DNA from: Streptococcus constellatus
GTDB lineage: Bacteria; Bacillota; Bacilli; Lactobacillales; Streptococcaceae
Direction of reading: 5' to 3'
DNA: 64,000 bases
Assembly: GCF_902167705.1 (NCBI RefSeq)
Contig: NZ_CABHMZ010000015.1
Coordinates: 1-64,000, forward strand
Part shown: in pieces, positions 39,694 to 49,299 of the stretch
Position numbering within the stretch: position 1 is the stretch's first letter
Layout of the letters: each line of letters starts with the position of its first letter
Program-made: the position numbers and the translations under genes
Notes under the pieces: generated by a model
What the model saw: the letters and a program-made list of their open reading frames with translations, nothing else
Told to the model about the DNA's origin: nothing
The model's database searches: none

Positions 39694-40638
39694 TTATGGA
39701 TGACTAACAATCATTTCAAGGTCTTGCCCTTCAAAAGTCCACGCTTTCACGTCGCTTGGTAAGATGAAATGATCTCCTTTTGCGATTGGATACTTTTCTC
39801 CATCTACAGTTAGCACACCTTGCCCTGCCAACACACTTACAAGTGAATAAGCAGCTGTTTTCTCAATATTCACTTTTCCCGACACTTCCCATTTGTAAAC
39901 GGCAAAGAAATCACTAGCTACTAGAAGCGTCGACGTCAAATCATCTGCTTTCACCGTAACTGGGCGGCTATTGGCTGGAGCACCGATATTGAGCACATCA
40001 ATGGACTTTTCTAAATGCAGCTCGCGCAGATTGCCTTTAGCATCTTTTCGGTCAAAGTCGTAGACACGATAGGTGGTGTCGCTAGACTGTTGCGTTTCTA
40101 AAATCAAAATACCTGAGCCAATCGCATGCATAGTACCGCTTGGAACATAGAAGAAATCTCCAGCCTTGACTGGCACCTTGGTTAATAGCTTGTCCCATTC
40201 TTTCTTTTCAATCTGCTGGCGCAACTCTTCTCGCGACTTGGCATTGTGTCCATAGATGATTTCTGCTCCTTCATCCGCAGCAATCACATACCAGCACTCC
40301 GTTTTTCCTAATTCTCCTTCGTGCTCCATAGCATAACGATCATCTGGGTGAACCTGAACACTGAGCCAATCATTGGCATCCAAGATTTTGGTTAAAAGCG
40401 GAAAAACAGGCTCACTGCTGTTACCAAACAACTCTCGGTGTTCTGCATAGAGCTGATCCAAACCCATGCCAGCAAAACGGCCATTTTTAATCGTTGATAC
40501 ACCATGTGGGTGAGCCGAAATCGCCCAGTATTCACCTACTTTGTTACTGGGAATTTCATAGCCAAATTCATCTCGTAATTTCGTTCCACCCCAGATTTTT
40601 TCCTGCATAACAGATTGTAAAAATAATGGTTCTGACAT
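39694..40638 (-). CDS. manA: Mannose-6-phosphate isomerase, class I
   Basis: A 314-aa zinc enzyme interconverting mannose-6-P and fructose-6-P. The zinc-binding cupin residues are in SVQVHPDDRYAMEHEGELGKTECWYV and in DFFYVPSGTMHAIGSGILILE. I chose the second of two adjacent ATGs (40638), five bases after GGAGG. In S. mutans manA and scrK are close neighbours; here an 11-kb block separates it from scrK (51410). Confidence 0.94.
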   Translation of the reverse strand: MSEPLFLQSVMQEKIWGGTKLRDEFGYEIPSNKVGEYWAISAHPHGVSTIKNGRFAGMGLDQLYAEHRELFGNSSEPVFPLLTKILDANDWLSVQVHPDDRYAMEHEGELGKTECWYVIAADEGAEIIYGHNAKSREELRQQIEKKEWDKLLTKVPVKAGDFFYVPSGTMHAIGSGILILETQQSSDTTYRVYDFDRKDAKGNLRELHLEKSIDVLNIGAPANSRPVTVKADDLTSTLLVASDFFAVYKWEVSGKVNIEKTAAYSLVSVLAGQGVLTVDGEKYPIAKGDHFILPSDVKAWTFEGQDLEMIVSHP

Positions 40639-40668
40639 CATTTCCTCCTTTAATATTGCACAAATGAC

Positions 40669-41394
40669 TTAAATATTTTTAACATCTAAAAGGGAATAGC
40701 CTCTCGTGTCAAAGCGATTGCGGCTTTTCGAATACTCAATTGGACGTCCAGTTTCCAGATAAACAACTTGCTCCACCTGCAAAATCGGATCGTCATTTTG
40801 ACAGTCTAAATACGTTTTATCATATTCATCTGGCTTTTCAGCTGTGATATGGCGGTAACTTCCAGCAAATTTTAAGTTTAATTCATCCCATAAATAAGCA
40901 TAGATAGACTGAAGCAAAATGCTCTCATCCAATCCTGGCACCAAGTCACACGGCATATAGGTGTGTTCCAACACATAAGGTTGCTCATCAAGCAGACGCA
41001 ATCGTATAATTTTATAAACCGGTGCCGTTACTTCCACTTGCAGGCGCTCTGCAATCTCAGCTTCTGGAAATTCAACTGCAAATTGAATAATCTGGCTCGT
41101 TAATTTTCGCTCATCATTTTTTAAATCTTGACTCAAGCCATTGTAGTTATTCAAGCGAAATTTTGAATCTTCTTTATCCCAAAAGGAGGAATTTAACACT
41201 CTCGTTCCATTTCCTTGTTTAGAAAAAATGAGTCCTTCAATGGTTAAAATCTCAACGGCCTTTTTGATGGTCATTCGGCTGACGCCAAATTCTTTTGATA
41301 ATTCGGACTGAATAGGCAACATGGAGTCTACTGGGTAGACTCCACTTGCAATTCTATCTCGAAGTATATTGGCGATTTCTTCGTATTTAGGCAT
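40669..41394 (-). CDS. GntR/HutC-family transcriptional regulator with UTRA domain
   Basis: A 241-aa regulator. Residues 1-~68 form the GntR winged helix (YEEIANILRDRIASGVYPV, then FGVSRMTIKKAVEILTIEGL), and residues ~95-235 the ligand-binding UTRA domain (VYKIIRLRLLDEQPYVLEHTY). It follows the EIIC gene by 33 bases and is probably the sugar-phosphate-responsive regulator of the cellobiose-type genes. Its likely operator is the TATAC-N5-GTATA palindrome found upstream. Confidence 0.88.
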   Translation of the reverse strand: MPKYEEIANILRDRIASGVYPVDSMLPIQSELSKEFGVSRMTIKKAVEILTIEGLIFSKQGNGTRVLNSSFWDKEDSKFRLNNYNGLSQDLKNDERKLTSQIIQFAVEFPEAEIAERLQVEVTAPVYKIIRLRLLDEQPYVLEHTYMPCDLVPGLDESILLQSIYAYLWDELNLKFAGSYRHITAEKPDEYDKTYLDCQNDDPILQVEQVVYLETGRPIEYSKSRNRFDTRGYSLLDVKNI

Positions 41395-41427
41395 AAGATA
41401 GCTCCTGCAAATCTGTCTTTCATCTCA

Positions 41428-42697
41428 TTATAATACAGAATCAGGTTGTTTGTCCAGCATACGAAGGAATGGATACCAGATAAATCCAACAATCACCATA
41501 TCCACCAACTGAAGAATACCTCCTAAAATGGAATTGGTTGCCAGCATTCCACTAAAGAAGACCGGAACTGTCCAAGGAACGGATACTCCTGTCGGCGCTG
41601 GCACAAGCCCTACTGCCATCACAATATAGTTAAAAGCTGTTACAACAATCGGTGCTAAAACCCATGGAATCAAAATAGTTGCATTTAAAACGATCGGAAG
41701 CCCCAAAATCACGGGTTCATTGACATTAAAGATTCCTGCACCAAGCGCAAGTCGGCCAACATCTTTATACATTGTCTTTTTCAGAACAAAGGCCATAATA
41801 ATTACCACAGCCAAGGTCATACCAGACCCACCCAAGCCAACAGTAAATGTTTCCATAAATGGTTTAGAAATAATATGGGGTAAATGTTTTCCTGCTTGAT
41901 AAGCTTCTAAATTGTCCAACATCAATGTATTCCAAATCGGGTCCATCACAGAATTAACAAGAATTTGTCCATGAAGTCCAAAGAACCATAAAAATTGAAC
42001 AAAGAAGATTGCAACTAAAGTTGCCCAGATACTGCTTCCCAAACCAACCAATGGTGTTTGAACAACCTTATAAATAATATCATGAAGATTGGCATTGAAA
42101 AATCCTGTCAAGCCAGCATTGACAAACAAGAATACTGACAGGGTCAATACAGCAGGAATCAGAGCCGCAAACGACTTGGCTACTGCAGGCGGAACGCTGT
42201 CTGGCATTTTAATCTGCCAACCTTTTTTTCGTTGCACGGCAGTAGATTTCCGCTGCTAAAAATGCAACCAGCATGCCAAGGAACATCCCTTTTGCCCCTA
42301 AACGGTCTAAACTCAAGACGCCTGAAATTGTTTCACCTTTTTCTGACATGGTATAAAAAGGTGTCAAGAGAAGAAAACTAGAAAAGGAAACAGCTCCTCC
42401 AAAGATTCCCTCTACATCATAAGATTTTGATAAATAATAGCCAATACCAAACGTTACAAATACTGTCATAATAGACATTGTTGCACTTTGACCGCTACCA
42501 AACAGATTAGATAAAGTTGCTTTCGTTGCATCATTAAAAAATGGCAAATTGTTAAATACTACTACGATTGAGCCAAACATCGTTAATGGAAAGGAGAGCA
42601 TAAAAGCATCCCGTAAAACAGCCAAATAACGATTGGAAGCGATTTTGTTTGCCAATGGCAACAACTTATCACCGATTTGATCTAGAAACTTGTTCAT
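41428..42697 (-). pseudogene. PTS lactose/cellobiose-family EIIC, frameshifted in a poly-A run
   Basis: Two overlapping frames (start to ~42209, then ~42237 to 41428) together give one ~425-aa EIIC membrane permease. The first ends ...AEIYCRATKK then runs off frame; the second continues GWQIKMPDSVPPAVAKSF. The break lies in a run of seven A (plus strand 42223-42229); one A fewer restores the frame. The gene is either inactive, phase-variable, rescued by transcriptional slippage, or a sequencing error. IIA and IIB partners are encoded at 44370 and 44701. Confidence 0.88.
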
Positions 42698-42757
42698 CAA
42701 TCTTCCCTCTTTTTCTTTTTTGATACTCTAACTATACTATATTTTTTATTAAATGTC

Positions 42758-42802
42758 TATACTTTTTGTATAAAAGATTGACTTTTTTTCTAAAAAGTAT
42801 AG
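42758..42802. promoter_or_regulatory. Candidate GntR operator between EIIC and 6-P-beta-glucosidase genes
   Basis: TATAC-TTTTT-GTATA (42758-42772) is a perfect palindrome of the kind bound by GntR/UTRA regulators. A second inverted copy of the half element (AAAAAGTATAG) lies at 42792-42802. The site sits between two divergent genes and could control both. A similar sequence lies before the IIB gene. Confidence 0.55.
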
Positions 42803-42839
42803 AATTGTATTATAGAGAATTTTTTAAAGGAGAAAATAT

Positions 42840-44237
42840 ATGACATTTCTAACATTTCCAAAGGGATTTTTCTGGGGAACTGCTTCCAGCGGTCCGCAAA
42901 CAGAAGGCCGATTTGAAGGCGATGGAAAAGGAGAGAATATCTGGGACTATTGGTACAGCAAAGAACCCGAAAAATTCTTCAATCACATTGGACCGGATAA
43001 AGCTTCCTACAATTATCAGTATTACAAAGAAGATGTGCAATTGATGAAAGCAACAGGGCATAATTCTTTCCGTACTTCTATCCAATGGAGTCGCCTAATC
43101 CCTGAAGGCGTTGGTGCTGTTAATCCAAAAGCTGTTGATTTTTACAACTCATTCATCGATGAACTGATTGCAAATGGTATTGAACCATTTATCAACTTGT
43201 ATCATTTTGACATGCCAATGGCACTGCAAGAAAAAGGCGGTTGGCTCAATCGGGAAACGGTTGATGCTTATGTAAATTTCGCAACAACCTGCTTTGAGTT
43301 ATTTGGCGACCGTGTCAAATATTGGTTTACCCATAACGAGCCAATTGTCCCTGTTGAAGGTGGCTACCTTTATAACTTCCATTATCCCAACGAAGTCAAT
43401 ATGAAACACGCTGTTCAAGTGGCTTTTCACGAAATGCTAGCAAGCAGCTTAGTTGTCAAAGCCTATCATGAAAGCCAAGACGGAAAAATCGGAATCATTC
43501 TTAACTTAACTCCAAGCTATCCGCGTGATGAAAACAATCCCGAAGATGTCAAAGCTGCTCAAATTGCGGATGCTTTCTTTAACCGCTCTTTCCTAGATCC
43601 TGCTATTAAGGGCGAATATCCTGCTGATTTAATCGCTCTTATCAAGGGATTAGACATGGTGCCAGAACACACAAGTGAGGATTTGCAGACCATTAAAGAA
43701 AATACCATTGATTTACTTGGTGTCAATTATTACCAGCCACGTCGGGTTAAAGCAAAAGAAAATCCTGCTGACAAAGACCCACAGAATCCTATGCCAGATG
43801 ATTTCTTTGACTACTACGATATGCCGAATAAAAAAATGAACCCTTATCGCGGTTGGGAAATCTATGAAAAAGGGATTTACGATATTATGATTAACGTTCG
43901 TGATAACTACGGTAACATTCCTTGCTATGTCTCAGAAAACGGGATGGGCGTTAAAGGTGAGGAGCGCTATATCAATGCCAATGGTCAAATCGAGGACGAT
44001 TACCGTATTGACTTTATCAAAGATCATCTCCGTTACCTTCATCAAGCAATTGAAGAAGGAGCTAACTGCCTTGGTTATCATCTCTGGACCTGTATGGACA
44101 ATTGGTCTTGGTGCAATGCCTATAAAAATCGCTATGGTCTCATTGCCGTTGACCTTGATAAGAAAGGCAAACGAACGATTAAAAAATCAGGTTATTTCTT
44201 CAAAGAGCTATCTGACAAAAATGGTTTTGAAGATTAG
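42840..44237 (+). CDS. 6-phospho-beta-glucosidase (GH1), second copy
   Basis: A 465-aa GH1 enzyme for phosphorylated beta-glucosides such as cellobiose-6-P. N-terminal FFWGTASSGPQTEGRF, acid/base motif THNEP (most relatives have TxNEP with a different second residue) and nucleophile motif SENGMG are visible. AAAGGAG lies nine bases before the ATG. It is divergent from the EIIC gene and convergent with the IIA gene. It is not closely similar to the enzyme at 13953. Confidence 0.92.
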   Translation: MTFLTFPKGFFWGTASSGPQTEGRFEGDGKGENIWDYWYSKEPEKFFNHIGPDKASYNYQYYKEDVQLMKATGHNSFRTSIQWSRLIPEGVGAVNPKAVDFYNSFIDELIANGIEPFINLYHFDMPMALQEKGGWLNRETVDAYVNFATTCFELFGDRVKYWFTHNEPIVPVEGGYLYNFHYPNEVNMKHAVQVAFHEMLASSLVVKAYHESQDGKIGIILNLTPSYPRDENNPEDVKAAQIADAFFNRSFLDPAIKGEYPADLIALIKGLDMVPEHTSEDLQTIKENTIDLLGVNYYQPRRVKAKENPADKDPQNPMPDDFFDYYDMPNKKMNPYRGWEIYEKGIYDIMINVRDNYGNIPCYVSENGMGVKGEERYINANGQIEDDYRIDFIKDHLRYLHQAIEEGANCLGYHLWTCMDNWSWCNAYKNRYGLIAVDLDKKGKRTIKKSGYFFKELSDKNGFED

Positions 44238-44245
44238 ATTTAGCA

Positions 44246-44280
44246 AAACTCCCCAAGATATCGGAACCCTTGGGGAGTTT
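44246..44280. terminator. Terminator between 6-P-beta-glucosidase and IIA genes
   Basis: AAACTCCCCAAG and CTTGGGGAGTTT form a perfect 12-bp stem with an 11-base loop between convergent genes; usable on both strands. Confidence 0.85.
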
Positions 44281-44369
44281 AAGTTAACTGAAAAACAAAA
44301 AATAAACCTATAACATGTAACTAGTTCGCACAATGCTATAAGTTTATTCTTAGGAGGTTTATAAATAAA

Positions 44370-44690
44370 TTATTTTTCTTCTAGCTTTTTATATAATTCC
44401 AACATCTCTAACGCCACTTCACGTAATGTCATCGTTGTCATCAAATGGTCTTGTGCATGAACCATGATAATCTCGATCTTAATCTCAACACCACTTGCAT
44501 AATCTTGCAACAATTTCGTTTGTGCGTGATGCGCTTCAACCAACTCTGTATTCGCAGCTTCCAATTTTTGAGAGGCTTCATCGTAGTGACCAAGACGCAT
44601 CGCTGCAAATGCTTCGTGTACTGTTGCACGCGCCGTTCCACTATGAAGAATGATTTCAAATGCTGCTACTTGTAATTCTTCTGTATTCAT
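44370..44690 (-). CDS. PTS lactose/cellobiose EIIA component
   Basis: A 106-aa cytosolic phosphocarrier of the three-helix lactose/cellobiose family. It starts MNTEELQVAAFEIILHSGTA, and the phospho-His region is MVHAQDHLMT (about residue 78). It receives phosphate from HPr and passes it to EIIB encoded 10 bases upstream. It depends on an EIIC; the local one is frameshifted. Confidence 0.93.
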   Translation of the reverse strand: MNTEELQVAAFEIILHSGTARATVHEAFAAMRLGHYDEASQKLEAANTELVEAHHAQTKLLQDYASGVEIKIEIIMVHAQDHLMTTMTLREVALEMLELYKKLEEK

Positions 44691-44700
44691 AAAACCCTCT

Positions 44701-45015
44701 TTATAGATTGTCCGTTACCACTTTGGCTAAGGCTGCGACTCCTGTTGGGATTGGAACGTAGGCTTGAGGCGGTATTTGAACAATTGGACGTCCAACTTTT
44801 TCACCGAGGTCAGCAAATTGTTTGAAATACATCCTTGTTTGAGGACTAATTAAATAAAGATCAAACGCTGCAGATTCAATCACTTTATTTCCTTCTGTTG
44901 CTCCAATTGCTTCAACGGTAATATCTTGTCCTTGACCTTGAAGGTATTCAGTTGTCTTTTTTGCCATAAGAGAGGAAGACATTCCTGCCGCACAGATAAT
45001 TAACGCTTTTGCCAT
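44701..45015 (-). CDS. PTS lactose/cellobiose EIIB component
   Basis: A 104-aa cytosolic protein. The phospho-Cys is in ALIICAAGMSSSLMA (Cys8) and the C-terminal half is typical of the cellobiose EIIB family. I chose the ATG at 45015, which has AAGGAG eight bases upstream; a longer ORF to 45075 has no such site. It forms an operon with the IIA gene. Confidence 0.93.
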   Translation of the reverse strand: MAKALIICAAGMSSSLMAKKTTEYLQGQGQDITVEAIGATEGNKVIESAAFDLYLISPQTRMYFKQFADLGEKVGRPIVQIPPQAYVPIPTGVAALAKVVTDNL

Positions 45016-45102
45016 GAAAATTCTCCTTAAAATATTGTATATGAGGTAAATTTTAATTAACGAATGACCTATCATTGATATTAGTATAACACAATCTCCG
45101 TA

Positions 45103-45142
45103 AAATGTCTAGTCTTTTTCATATAAAGATTATACTTTTATC
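45103..45142 (-). promoter_or_regulatory. Candidate regulatory element before the EIIB gene
   Basis: This 40-base stretch resembles 42752-42790 upstream of the EIIC gene: both start AAATGTCTA, then a TTTTT core with TATA-like arms, then AAGATT. The palindrome is less perfect (TAGTC-TTTTT-CATATA). Shared sequence before two cellobiose operons suggests one regulator. Confidence 0.45.
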
Positions 45143-45158
45143 AGAAATCTAACAACAA

Positions 45159-45195
45159 AAAACTCTTTCTAGTCGAGTTTTGACTAAAAAGAGTT
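45159..45195 (-). terminator. Terminator of the ABC exporter operon
   Basis: AAACTCTTT..AGTC and GACT..AAAGAGTTT form a long stem followed by TTTTTTG on the minus strand, just after the second ABC gene. Confidence 0.8.
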
Positions 45196-45211
45196 TCTAT
45201 TGCAATTCAAC

Positions 45212-46972
45212 TTACGCATACTCTGCATCTTCATCGAATTGACTATTGTAAAGATCAGCATAGAAGCCGTTTTGTTCCATCAATTGTTCATGATTGCCTT
45301 GTTCAATGATATTACCATCTCGCATAACCAAAATCAAGTCAGCATTACGAATCGTTGACAAACGGTGAGCAATGACAAAGGAAGTCCGTCCTTCCATTAG
45401 CTTATCCATCGCTTTTTGAATCAGCTCTTCTGTCCGCGTATCAACAGATGAAGTCGCTTCGTCCAAGATAAGTAATGGAGCATCTTTAAGAAGGGCACGC
45501 GCAATGGTCAGCAATTGCTTTTGCCCAACAGAAAGGCTCACAGTATCGTCCAACACCGTATCATATCCTTTTGGCAAGGTCTTGATAAAGTGATGAACCC
45601 CAACAGCCTTGGCTGCCGCCACAACCGCTTCGTCGGAAATGTTTTTCTGATTGTAAATCAAATTTTCCTTAATCGTTCCCTCAAATAACCAAGTGTCTTG
45701 AAGAACCATGGAGAAGGCATCATGTACCTCAGAGCGTTTCATTTGCTTGGTATCAATACCATCAATCGTAATCCGCCCTTTCTCAATCTCATAGAATTTC
45801 ATCAGCAAATTGACAATCGTCGTCTTCCCAGCACCGGTCGGGCCGACAATGGCAATCTTTTGCCCTGCTTTTGCATTGGCAGAGAAATCATGAATAATCG
45901 TTCGATCTGGATTGTAGCCAAAGAACACATTATCAAAGGCAACATCGCCTTTTAAGGTCGTGATTTGTTGCGCCTTGTGCTCATCATTTTCCATTTCAGG
46001 CTCTGCTAAAAATTCAAATACGCGTCCCATAGCAGCGCTAGCTTGTTGAAGAGTGGTAATCCCTTGCGCAATTTGTGACAATGGTTGAGAGAAAGTCCGT
46101 ACATACACCATAAAAGCAACAATCGTTCCCATAGTGACATCACCATTCAAGGCCATGCTCGCTCCAACCAAAACGACCATGACATAGCCGAAGTTCCCTA
46201 CAAACATCATCAAAGGCATCATAATCCCTGAAATGAATTGTGATTTCCACATGCTGTTATAAAGATTGGTATTGAGCGTTTGAAAGGTTTCTTTAGATTC
46301 CTCTGCAGCGTTGTAGCTGACAATGACATTGTGACCAGAGTACATTTCTTCTACATAGCCATTGACACTAGCAAGATTTTCTTGTTGTGCTCGGAAAAAT
46401 CGTTGTGATTTGCCCATAATCAACGCGACAAAGACAAAACCAATCAAGACCGATCCAATCGTCACAAAGGAGAGGATGACATTGTTGTAAAACATCATAA
46501 AGAGAACCGCAACGAGAAGCAAACTTGATGAAATCACCGTTCCCAAACTTTGGTTCAGAGATTGTCCAACAGTATCCACGTCATTTGTGACCCGCGAAAG
46601 AGTATCTCCTTGGGAATGACTATCAAAATACCGCAATGGTAATTTATTGATTTTTTCAGCAATAGCTGTCCGCAAGCGCTTGGAGAAATGCTGAATCACC
46701 GAAGAGATGATAAAGGATTGAGTATAATTTAATAAAGCGCCTGCTGCATATAAAATTGCTAAGAACAGAGCAATATTAGAGATTGCCTGCAAATCAATCT
46801 GACTTCGCATTCCTTCTGTGATGAGGTTGGTAATTTCTTTTAATTTGTCCGGTCCATAAACCGTAATAATACTAGATAGTGCCGCTCCCACAAATGCAAT
46901 GAGCAATGGAAGCTGAAAGCCTTTGATATAAGGTTTCACTTGGCTAAATAAAGATGATTTTTTATTTTCCAT
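45212..46972 (-). CDS. ABC exporter half-transporter, second subunit
   Basis: A 586-aa half-transporter: six-helix membrane domain (residues ~20-320) and an ATPase domain with Walker A GPTGAGKTT and Walker B LLILDEATSSVD. Its signature motif is the non-canonical LSVGQKQL. With the upstream subunit it should form a heterodimeric exporter with one degenerate ATP site. I chose the ATG at 46972 (GGAGG nine bases upstream); it overlaps the first subunit's end by 11 bases. The substrate is likely a drug or lipid-like molecule. Confidence 0.9.
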   Translation of the reverse strand: MENKKSSLFSQVKPYIKGFQLPLLIAFVGAALSSIITVYGPDKLKEITNLITEGMRSQIDLQAISNIALFLAILYAAGALLNYTQSFIISSVIQHFSKRLRTAIAEKINKLPLRYFDSHSQGDTLSRVTNDVDTVGQSLNQSLGTVISSSLLLVAVLFMMFYNNVILSFVTIGSVLIGFVFVALIMGKSQRFFRAQQENLASVNGYVEEMYSGHNVIVSYNAAEESKETFQTLNTNLYNSMWKSQFISGIMMPLMMFVGNFGYVMVVLVGASMALNGDVTMGTIVAFMVYVRTFSQPLSQIAQGITTLQQASAAMGRVFEFLAEPEMENDEHKAQQITTLKGDVAFDNVFFGYNPDRTIIHDFSANAKAGQKIAIVGPTGAGKTTIVNLLMKFYEIEKGRITIDGIDTKQMKRSEVHDAFSMVLQDTWLFEGTIKENLIYNQKNISDEAVVAAAKAVGVHHFIKTLPKGYDTVLDDTVSLSVGQKQLLTIARALLKDAPLLILDEATSSVDTRTEELIQKAMDKLMEGRTSFVIAHRLSTIRNADLILVMRDGNIIEQGNHEQLMEQNGFYADLYNSQFDEDAEYA

Positions 46973-48728
46973 TTTCCAATTCCTCCTTCGATAATTGTGA
47001 GTAAGCAATTTCTTGATAAACGTCGTTTGTTGCCAGCAATTCTTTATGAGTACCCTGACCAACAACTTTTCCTTTATCCAGTACCAAAATCTGATCGGCG
47101 TCCATAATCGTTGAAATCCGTTGCGCCACAATCAATCTGGTTGTATCCTTCACTTTTTTCGCTAATTCTTCCCGCAAAATGCGATCTGTCTTATAGTCAA
47201 GCGCCGAAAACGAATCGTCAAAAATCAAAATTTCAGGCTTGCGAGCAAGTGCACGCGCAATCGCCAAACGTTGCTTTTGCCCACCAGAGAAATTCGTACC
47301 GCTTTGTGCAACTTCAGATTGCAAACCGTCTTCTTTTTCTTCAACGAATGATTTTGCTTGTGCCAAGTCCAATGCAGCCCACATTTTTTCATCATCCAAT
47401 GGACTTTCATTGCTTTGTCCAAAGTCTAAATTACTCTTTATATCACCAGAGAAGAGAACAGCTTTTTGTGGAATGTAGCCAACTTTATTATGCAAATCTT
47501 CTAGCTGATAATCTTTGACGTTTACACCATCTACTAAAATTCTTCCTTCTGTCACATCATAAAAACGCGGAATTAAGCTGATTAAAGTTGATTTCCCAGA
47601 ACCGGTTGAGCCAATGAAAGCTACGGTTTCACCCGCTTTAGCTGTAAAGCTGACGTGTTCGATAACAGCCTCAGAATTTTTAGCATAGCGGAAAGAGACA
47701 TCATCAAATACTACTTCACCTTTGACATCTTTCGCTGTTTTTGGCTGCGTTGGAGACTCAATCGTTGAATACAAATCAAGCACTTCATTGATCCGTCCAG
47801 CAGACACCAAGGTACGAGGTAGAATGATAAAAAGAGCCGCCATGAGCATGAAGCCCATCACCACTTGCATGGCATAAGACATAAAGACTACCATATCACT
47901 AAAAATTGGCAAACGTTCTGGTAAAGTTGCGTCTTGAATCAAGTAAGCCCCAATCCAATAAATCGCCAAAGTCAAGCCGCTCGAAATCCCCATCATAATT
48001 GGATTTAAAATCGCCATGAGACGACTGACAAAGAGATTCAAACGAGTCACTTCATCATTGGCTCCTGCAAACTTGTCATCTTGATAGTCTTCAGCATTGT
48101 AAGCCCGAACAACACGAATCCCTGTTAGACTTTCACGCGTAATACTATTTAACTTATCGGTCAACCGTTGAATAACGGATTGCTTTGGAAAGGCAAGCGT
48201 CATCAGAACTGTTGTCATGATAATATTCACAATAACCGCCACAATAACCGCCCAGAGCCAGTATTCTGATTTCCCAATGATTTTCGTAATCGCCCAAATC
48301 GCCATGATCGGCCCACGAGTCACAACTTGCAAGCCCATGGTAATCATGAGCTGAATTTGCGTAAGATCGTTGGTTGTCCGCGTCAAAAGACTCGGAATAG
48401 AGAATCGCTTAATCTCAGCATCTGAATAATCCAGCACACGATTGAAAATATCTGACCGCAAACTCGTTGTAAAGCTAGCCGCCAATCTAGCCGCAATAAA
48501 GCCAACTGTCACAGCACTAAGAAAGCTCGCAAAAGACAGCCCAATCATTTTCAAACCTGGATCCCACAAATCAGAAACTACTGTCCCTCTCGTCTGTAGG
48601 AGTTCTGTAATTTTTGAAATATAAGTTGGAACCTCTAATTCCAAATAAACTGTTAAACAAGTAAACAAGATACTAATGACAATCATCCCTACTTCTTTAG
48701 CAGTTAAACGTTTAAATAATTTAAACAT
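46962..48728 (-). CDS. ABC exporter half-transporter, first subunit
   Basis: A 588-aa half-transporter with an N-terminal membrane domain and ATPase domain: Walker A GSTGSGKST, canonical signature FSGGQKQR, but Walker B LIFDDSFSALD has Asp where the catalytic Glu is expected. This pattern is complementary to the second subunit, as in known heterodimeric exporters such as LmrCD. It overlaps the MarR gene by 8 bases, so the three genes form one operon. Confidence 0.9.
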   Translation of the reverse strand: MFKLFKRLTAKEVGMIVISILFTCLTVYLELEVPTYISKITELLQTRGTVVSDLWDPGLKMIGLSFASFLSAVTVGFIAARLAASFTTSLRSDIFNRVLDYSDAEIKRFSIPSLLTRTTNDLTQIQLMITMGLQVVTRGPIMAIWAITKIIGKSEYWLWAVIVAVIVNIIMTTVLMTLAFPKQSVIQRLTDKLNSITRESLTGIRVVRAYNAEDYQDDKFAGANDEVTRLNLFVSRLMAILNPIMMGISSGLTLAIYWIGAYLIQDATLPERLPIFSDMVVFMSYAMQVVMGFMLMAALFIILPRTLVSAGRINEVLDLYSTIESPTQPKTAKDVKGEVVFDDVSFRYAKNSEAVIEHVSFTAKAGETVAFIGSTGSGKSTLISLIPRFYDVTEGRILVDGVNVKDYQLEDLHNKVGYIPQKAVLFSGDIKSNLDFGQSNESPLDDEKMWAALDLAQAKSFVEEKEDGLQSEVAQSGTNFSGGQKQRLAIARALARKPEILIFDDSFSALDYKTDRILREELAKKVKDTTRLIVAQRISTIMDADQILVLDKGKVVGQGTHKELLATNDVYQEIAYSQLSKEELENGK

Positions 48729-49179
48729 TTGTCTCTCCTTTTTCTAAATTTTCAATATTCTGGTAAAATTTTCCCATTACCTGAAAAAAAGTGACCAACT
48801 CTTCTTCTGAAACGTCTGCCAAAAGACAGCGATCCATTTCATCAAAGAAATCCCGAACTTTATTCATGCGTTCCTTTGATTCTGGTGTCAAACGAATGGT
48901 CTTCGCGCGTTTATCTACCTCACTCACTTCCAGATAAATCAAACCATTTTTTACCATTCGCTTCATTAAATTACTGGCAACGGACTTGGTAATGCCCAAC
49001 TCCTGCTCAATATCTTTAATAAAGGTCATCTTGTCACAATCTTCGCGATGGTTCACGAAATGCAATACCTGCCCTTGCGGACCCGCCATAAATTCAATTC
49101 CTCGCTCTTTGGCAATTTTTTGAATCATAAGATGCGTCTTCCGCCCAAAGCGCTTGAATTCCAATAATGGTTTTTCCAT
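48721..49179 (-). CDS. MarR-family transcriptional regulator
   Basis: A 152-aa winged-helix regulator (FIKDIEQELGITKSVASNLMKRMVKNGLIYLEVSEVDKR contains helix-turn-helix and wing; this is given in two parts elsewhere in relatives). It is the first gene of the exporter operon, so it likely represses the operon until a toxic ligand binds. Three GAGAAC/GTTCTC-containing sites lie across its promoter. Ligand unknown. Confidence 0.9.
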   Translation of the reverse strand: MEKPLLEFKRFGRKTHLMIQKIAKERGIEFMAGPQGQVLHFVNHREDCDKMTFIKDIEQELGITKSVASNLMKRMVKNGLIYLEVSEVDKRAKTIRLTPESKERMNKVRDFFDEMDRCLLADVSEEELVTFFQVMGKFYQNIENLEKGETNV

Positions 49180-49197
49180 TTTGATTTCCTTTCAAAT

Positions 49198-49284
49198 AGT
49201 TCTCTAGAGAACCAATTGGTTTCCATGAGAACTATTCTACTATAATTCAAACGAATGTCAAGAAAAAAGTTTCTATGAGAACCA
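49198..49284 (-). promoter_or_regulatory. Promoter and three MarR operator candidates
   Basis: On the minus strand TTGACA (49261-49256), 16 bases, TAGAAT (49239-49234). Palindrome GTTCTCTAGAGAAC is at 49199-49212, and the related sites GGTTTCCATGAGAAC (49218-49232) and AGTTTCTATGAGAACCA (49268-49284) flank the promoter. Sites before and after the promoter fit autorepression. Confidence 0.7.
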
Positions 49285-49299
49285 TTTTTATAAAAAGAA

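Noticed and set aside
42223-42229. Programmed -1 frameshifting in the EIIC gene
   Set aside because: Restoring the protein needs a +1 change, and the zero-frame codons (AAA AAA AGG) do not form the usual A-AAA-AAG slip heptamer. Slippage in transcription remains possible.
45104-45142. A second independent promoter palindrome before EIIB
   Set aside because: On its own it is not a good palindrome; it is only recorded because of its similarity to the EIIC/glucosidase site.
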